A DNA stretch of 64,000 nucleotides from positions 30,559-94,558 of the forward strand of contig JASAMV010002781.1 of NCBI GenBank assembly GCA_030248065.1, in the 5' to 3' direction. The position numbers and the translations under genes are program-made. The notes beneath the pieces were generated by a model that was not told the origin of the DNA, did not search any database, and saw nothing but the letters and a program-made list of their open reading frames with translations. This document shows positions 60,701-64,000 of the stretch, piece after piece. This stretch comes from Rhynchonema sp. JSB1_4. Taxonomy: Eukaryota; Nematoda; Chromadorea; Monhysterida; Xyalidae. Within the stretch, counting starts at the first letter, position 1. Each line of letters opens with the position of its first letter.

Positions 60701-62921
60701 AATAACATCATTTGGGGTATCTTAGGTACCAAATACATATTCCAAAGGTGATTTTGTGAAGAAAATTTTTCGACCCTTGAGAAAAAATGACAAAAAATAA
60801 CCCCCAAAAAGGCCATTTTTGGACGTTTTAGAACATTTTGTTCCCCCGAAAATTTTTAAAAAAAAAATTTTTTTTTTAAAAAAAAAAATTTTTTCAAAAA
60901 CCTTTTTTTTTTAAAAAAAAATTTTTTTTTTTTTTAAAAAAAAAAATTTTTTTTTTTTGCCCAACCCTGCTGGCCGTTTCTTTTGGTTATTTCGTTATTA
61001 CTCACCAAATAGAGGGCTGCAAATATGTATACTGCCTGATTATGGTCCATCTAATTATTTATTATTTAATTTGTAATTGTTTATTTAGTGTTAGATATGG
61101 TCCAACTACTGTAGATGAAAGTAGTAGTTATCAGGGTGGCACTCGTGTGGTGTCTACACAGACAACAGCAAGCCCCGCATGATGTTGCGTGGACTGTCAT
61201 GACCTCGACTTAGGGCTCCACCAGATAGACCCAAACCCGAAACCCCAAACATAATTTTTTTCTATGTCCATGTTTCGGGTTTTGAAAAAAAAACCCCGAA
61301 ACCCGAAACACGAAGCATGATAATCGAGAATGTTTCGACTGACTGTATAAATTGTTCACGTCAGTTACAAGTGGCAAGACCGAAACATTTTCGATTATCA
61401 TGCTTTGTGCTTCGGGTTTCGGGTTTTTTTCAAAACTCGAAACATGGACATAGAAAAAATTATGTTTCGGGTCTCTGGTCTATCTGGTGGAGCCCTTATA
61501 CTAAGTATCGTCATTAGCACATCACTACGATCTGCAGGGTGAATCGAGTGCACTTCTAAAAATAAGAGGTATGTAAAGGCAAACTACAGTACGCCAACAC
61601 GAGCCTGATTTCGCAGGTGGTGTGCTTGCAAAACGAATAGAAAGAAAAAATCTCATGCACCACGTTGTATTCAACAACGTGTAACAATTCCCAAATCAGC
61701 AGCCATGTATGTTTCACTAATTTGCCACCTCCGATCTCCAAAATCTGGCTCGTGTTCGCGTGGTGTTACTATTATGTGTATGTTTGTACCTAGTGCCGTG
61801 CATCCATATGGGCCCGTATGCACTTTGCTGGACATCCTGGGTCGGGAGGTTTGGTCGGGGGTGGGTGTGACGTGACTTTGACCTGGAATAAAATATTTTT
61901 GCTCACTAAACACCGTATTGTGAAGCAGCAGCCAGCGCACACGGGTACACCGGCACAAATGGCCATAACTGACTGAGGTTTCACGCGCGTCAAATACACG
62001 GCATTTTCACCGGCTTCTTGTGGTTCTGGGCACAAAAAAGTCAAAATTTGCGCAAAACGATGTTCCAGAAATGGAATAAGCACTGGCTAAAACTAACTTT
62101 TCGCCCAAGTACCGCCCCGAAATCCGGCAGCCTATAGCTACTCCCCTGTGCACGACTGTGTTTAGAAACAGTCTGATGCCAATATATGTAAGTCAAGGTC
62201 AACCGTCACGCCCCGCGCACTAACAACTCCGGTCCGGGTGCCAGCAAAGTGCATACTTTCCATAATGCTGTTTCAGTCGATGCGCCATGCAAGTCCGTCT
62301 GTGATAATCCGGAGGCGCCTTTGATGGAGTTGCGCTGTGTGCTGGCGGTGATGCGACATGGGGATCGGACGCCGAAACAGAAACTCAAGATGATCGTTGA
62401 CGACAAAAGGTTTGTTCTAGAGGAAAATTGCTGCTGTTGCCCGTGCAGTCAGCTATAGTCTTCTCTATAGAGAGTCGCGGTTTGTTGACTGTAGTCCGCA
62501 CACTTTTCCTGACCAGGTACTGTATATTGGCTAACTAGCATTGTTGCAACTACATCATAAGTGTTTGTGGGTTAGCTAGCATTACACTTCGTGAACCAAC
62601 GCCACTCGACAATTTGATGGTGAGTATTCTTTATGTTGAACGAAAATGCCGCTATTCCAGAGATCGTGTAATCAGCTCGTAAAAGTTAGAAAGTGAAAGA
62701 AAAGTACTGTACGAAAAACTACTGTACTGAAGGGAAGCTACTCCCCTGTGCCGAGGTTCGTAGGGCATTGCAGACTTTGGGAATTGTTCGTCACCGAGGG
62801 CGGAACGAAAAAGGGCGAACTGAAGCTGAAAAGGCCGAAACATCTACGGCAGATATTGACGATCGCGCACGAAATTATCAACGAATGCGCTGAAAAGCAA
62901 GAGATTATACAACAGCAATTG
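54768..62921 (+). CDS. Inositol hexakisphosphate/diphosphoinositol-pentakisphosphate kinase (PPIP5K/Vip1), 3' partial
   Basis: Bifunctional inositol-pyrophosphate enzyme. The N-terminal ATP-grasp kinase adds a beta-phosphate to InsP6/InsP7, and the C-terminal histidine-phosphatase-like domain removes it. Exons: 54768-54791, 55142-55228, 56412-56602, 56831-56958, 57365-57534, 57976-58077, 58656-58817, 59235-59436, 62277-62409, 62774-62921, all in phase, 449 residues so far. Family marks: [123 protein letters not shown], then [20 protein letters not shown] (phosphatase RHG motif) and [10 protein letters not shown]. The next exon lies beyond the window or behind the minisatellite. The end of exon 2 is uncertain (55228 or 55234). 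A frame across 54876-55202 is intronic. Confidence 0.95.
55581..56306. mobile_element. hAT-like MITE with 8-bp target duplication (copy 2)
   Basis: 726 bp with CAGGGTTG and CAACCCTG ends, flanked by identical CTCATGTA octamers (55573-55580 and 56307-56314). Confidence 0.9.
57605..57882. mobile_element. TA-target MITE, family M1
   Basis: 278 bp in a PPIP5K intron, ends CGGTCGCACAATGAC and complement, TA on both sides. Confidence 0.9.
58369..58530. mobile_element. M2 MITE, right end missing
   Basis: The left end TAGGCAAACTACATATATGG continues into GTGAGCCGGATTTCGGAG and the internal GCACCACGTG-type segment of M2. The terminal inverted repeat at the right is not present. Intronic in PPIP5K. 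Confidence 0.65.
60238..60969. mobile_element. hAT-like MITE with 8-bp target duplication (copy 3)
   Basis: 732 bp with CAGGGTTGG and CCAACCCTG ends, flanked by identical CTGGCCGT octamers (60230-60237 and 60970-60977). Internal alternating poly(A)/poly(T) palindromes at both ends. Intronic in PPIP5K. Confidence 0.9.
61213..61495. mobile_element. TTA-target MITE with GGGCTCCACCAGATAG ends
   Basis: 283 bp, inverted ends GGGCTCCACCAGATAG and complement, flanked by TTA (61210-61212 and 61496-61498). Internal arms repeat CCCGAAACCC and TCGAAACATGGACATAG-like motifs. Same target rule as the Harbinger-like families but unrelated interior. Confidence 0.85.
61576..61775. mobile_element. TA-target MITE, family M2
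   Basis: About 200 bp beginning AAGGCAAACTAC after TA. It carries a small AGT insertion in the left end and a diverged right end (TTCGCGTGGTGTTACTA). In the PPIP5K intron before exon 62277. Confidence 0.8.
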
Positions 62922-63028
62922 GTGAGTGCAGATTTTGCTTCGTTCGCACCATATATCGATCATAAACAGCAGTTTTCAATATCTTCAGTACTTAAGCCAT
63001 TCTGACTTCGGGGCTGCCAGTTAAACAC

Positions 63029-64000
63029 CAGGGCGATGATGGGGAGGAGAGGCAACACTACAGTGTAGGCAGGGCGATGATGGGGAGGAGAGGCAACACT
63101 ACAGTGTAGGCAGCGCGATGGTGGGGAGGAGAGGTAACACTACAGTGTAGGCAGGGCGATGATGGGGAGGAGAGGCAACACTACAGTGTAGTCAGGGCGA
63201 TGATGGAGAGGAGAGGCAACACTACAGTGTAGGCAGGGCGATGGTGGGGAGGCGAGGCAACACTACAGTGCAGGCAGGGCGAGAGGGGGGGGGGGCACCC
63301 CCAGTGTAGGCAGGGCGATGATGGGGAGGAGAGGCAACACTACAGTGTAGGCAGGGCGATGATGGGGAGGAGAGGCAACACTACAGGGGCGGGGAGGGAG
63401 GGCGCCCGCGGGCGGGTGTAGGCAGGGCGATGATGGGGAGGAGAGGCAACACTACAGTGTAGGCAGCGCGATGGTGGGGAGGAGAGGCAACACTACAGTG
63501 TAGGCAGGGCGATGATGGGGAGGAGAGGCAACACTACAGTGTAGGCAGGGCGATGATGGGGAGGAGAGGCAACACTACAGTGTAGGCAGGGCGATGATGG
63601 GGAGGAGAGGCAACACTACAGTGTAGGCAGGGCGATGATGGGGAGGAGAGGCAACACTACAGTGTAGGCAGGGCGATGATGGGGAGGAGAGGCAACACTA
63701 CAGTGTAGGCAGGGCGATGATGGAGAGGAGAGGCAACACTACAGTGTAGGCAGGGCGATGATGGAGAGGAGAGGCAACACTACAGTGTAGGCAGGGCGAT
63801 GATGGAGAGGAGAGGCAACACTACAGTGTAGGCGGGTCCATCATGGAAAGGAGAGCCAACACTACAGTGTAGGCGGGTCCATCACGGGAAGGGGAGCCAA
63901 CACTACAGTGTAGGCAGGGCGATGATGGGGAGGAGAGGCGACACTCAGTGGCCGGGCGATGATGAGAGAGGCAACACTACAGTGTAGGCAGGGCGATGAT
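63029..64000. repeat. 41-bp minisatellite array reaching the window edge
   Basis: About 23 units of a 41-bp repeat (GGGCGATGATGGGGAGGAGA followed by GGCAACACTACAGTGTAGGCA). Most units are near-identical with a few sub-variants (GGTGGGG, GATGGAGAG, GGGTCCATC). Two places are irregular: a G-run at 63280-63300 and a GC-rich interruption at 63385-63418. Lies after PPIP5K exon 62774-62921, so probably intronic. Confidence 0.9.

Noticed and set aside
63029..64000. 41-bp array considered as centromeric or telomeric satellite
   Set aside because: It starts 107 bp after a conserved PPIP5K exon and resembles an ordinary intronic minisatellite. Its full extent is not visible.

Overview
This is nuclear DNA from an intron-rich animal. 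Every gene I can support is split by GT-AG introns, there are AATAAA signals and one TATA box, and about half of the window is short DNA-transposon debris. The coronin-7 start (MAWRYKTSK, like fly pod1) and a 12-cysteine DB-module protein point to an ecdysozoan such as a nematode or tardigrade. That placement is inference, not proof.

Layout. (1) 1-2847: no gene that I can support. (2) 2922-11817, plus strand: secreted trypsin-like serine protease with an acidic, tyrosine-rich propiece, about 11 exons, complete. (3) 14797-33203, minus strand: coronin-7/pod-1, a two-propeller actin regulator of about 1309 residues. 32 exons could be read in continuous phase, giving a complete gene. (4) 32060-36560: GC-rich, CGCG-palindrome repeats with a broken LINE reverse transcriptase. 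(5) 36625-39311: an inverted copy of the coronin 3' end and flank. (6) 39476-44650, plus: secreted DB-module protein with a Thr-rich tail, complete. (7) 44651-50865: mostly nested transposons. (8) 50866-52745, plus: two exons of a protein ending in a Lingerer/UBAP2-like UBA domain, 5' end not found. (9) 54768-62921, plus: the kinase half and the start of the phosphatase half of a PPIP5K/Vip1 inositol-pyrophosphate kinase, running off the right edge. (10) 63029-64000: a 41-bp minisatellite in a PPIP5K intron.

The genes do not form a functional cluster. The striking content is the mobile-element landscape. It includes at least eight MITE-like families: three TA-target families, a TTA/TAA-target PIF/Harbinger-like group, hAT-like elements with perfect 8-bp target duplications, a CACTG-ended element, foldbacks and small palindromes. 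Several are nested, and the inverted coronin duplication preserves empty sites for some insertions. An 8-mer, ATGTTTCA, is strongly over-represented and often sits just upstream of splice acceptors.

All splice sites were chosen by eye from GT/AG context, phase continuity and family alignment from memory. No search was run.
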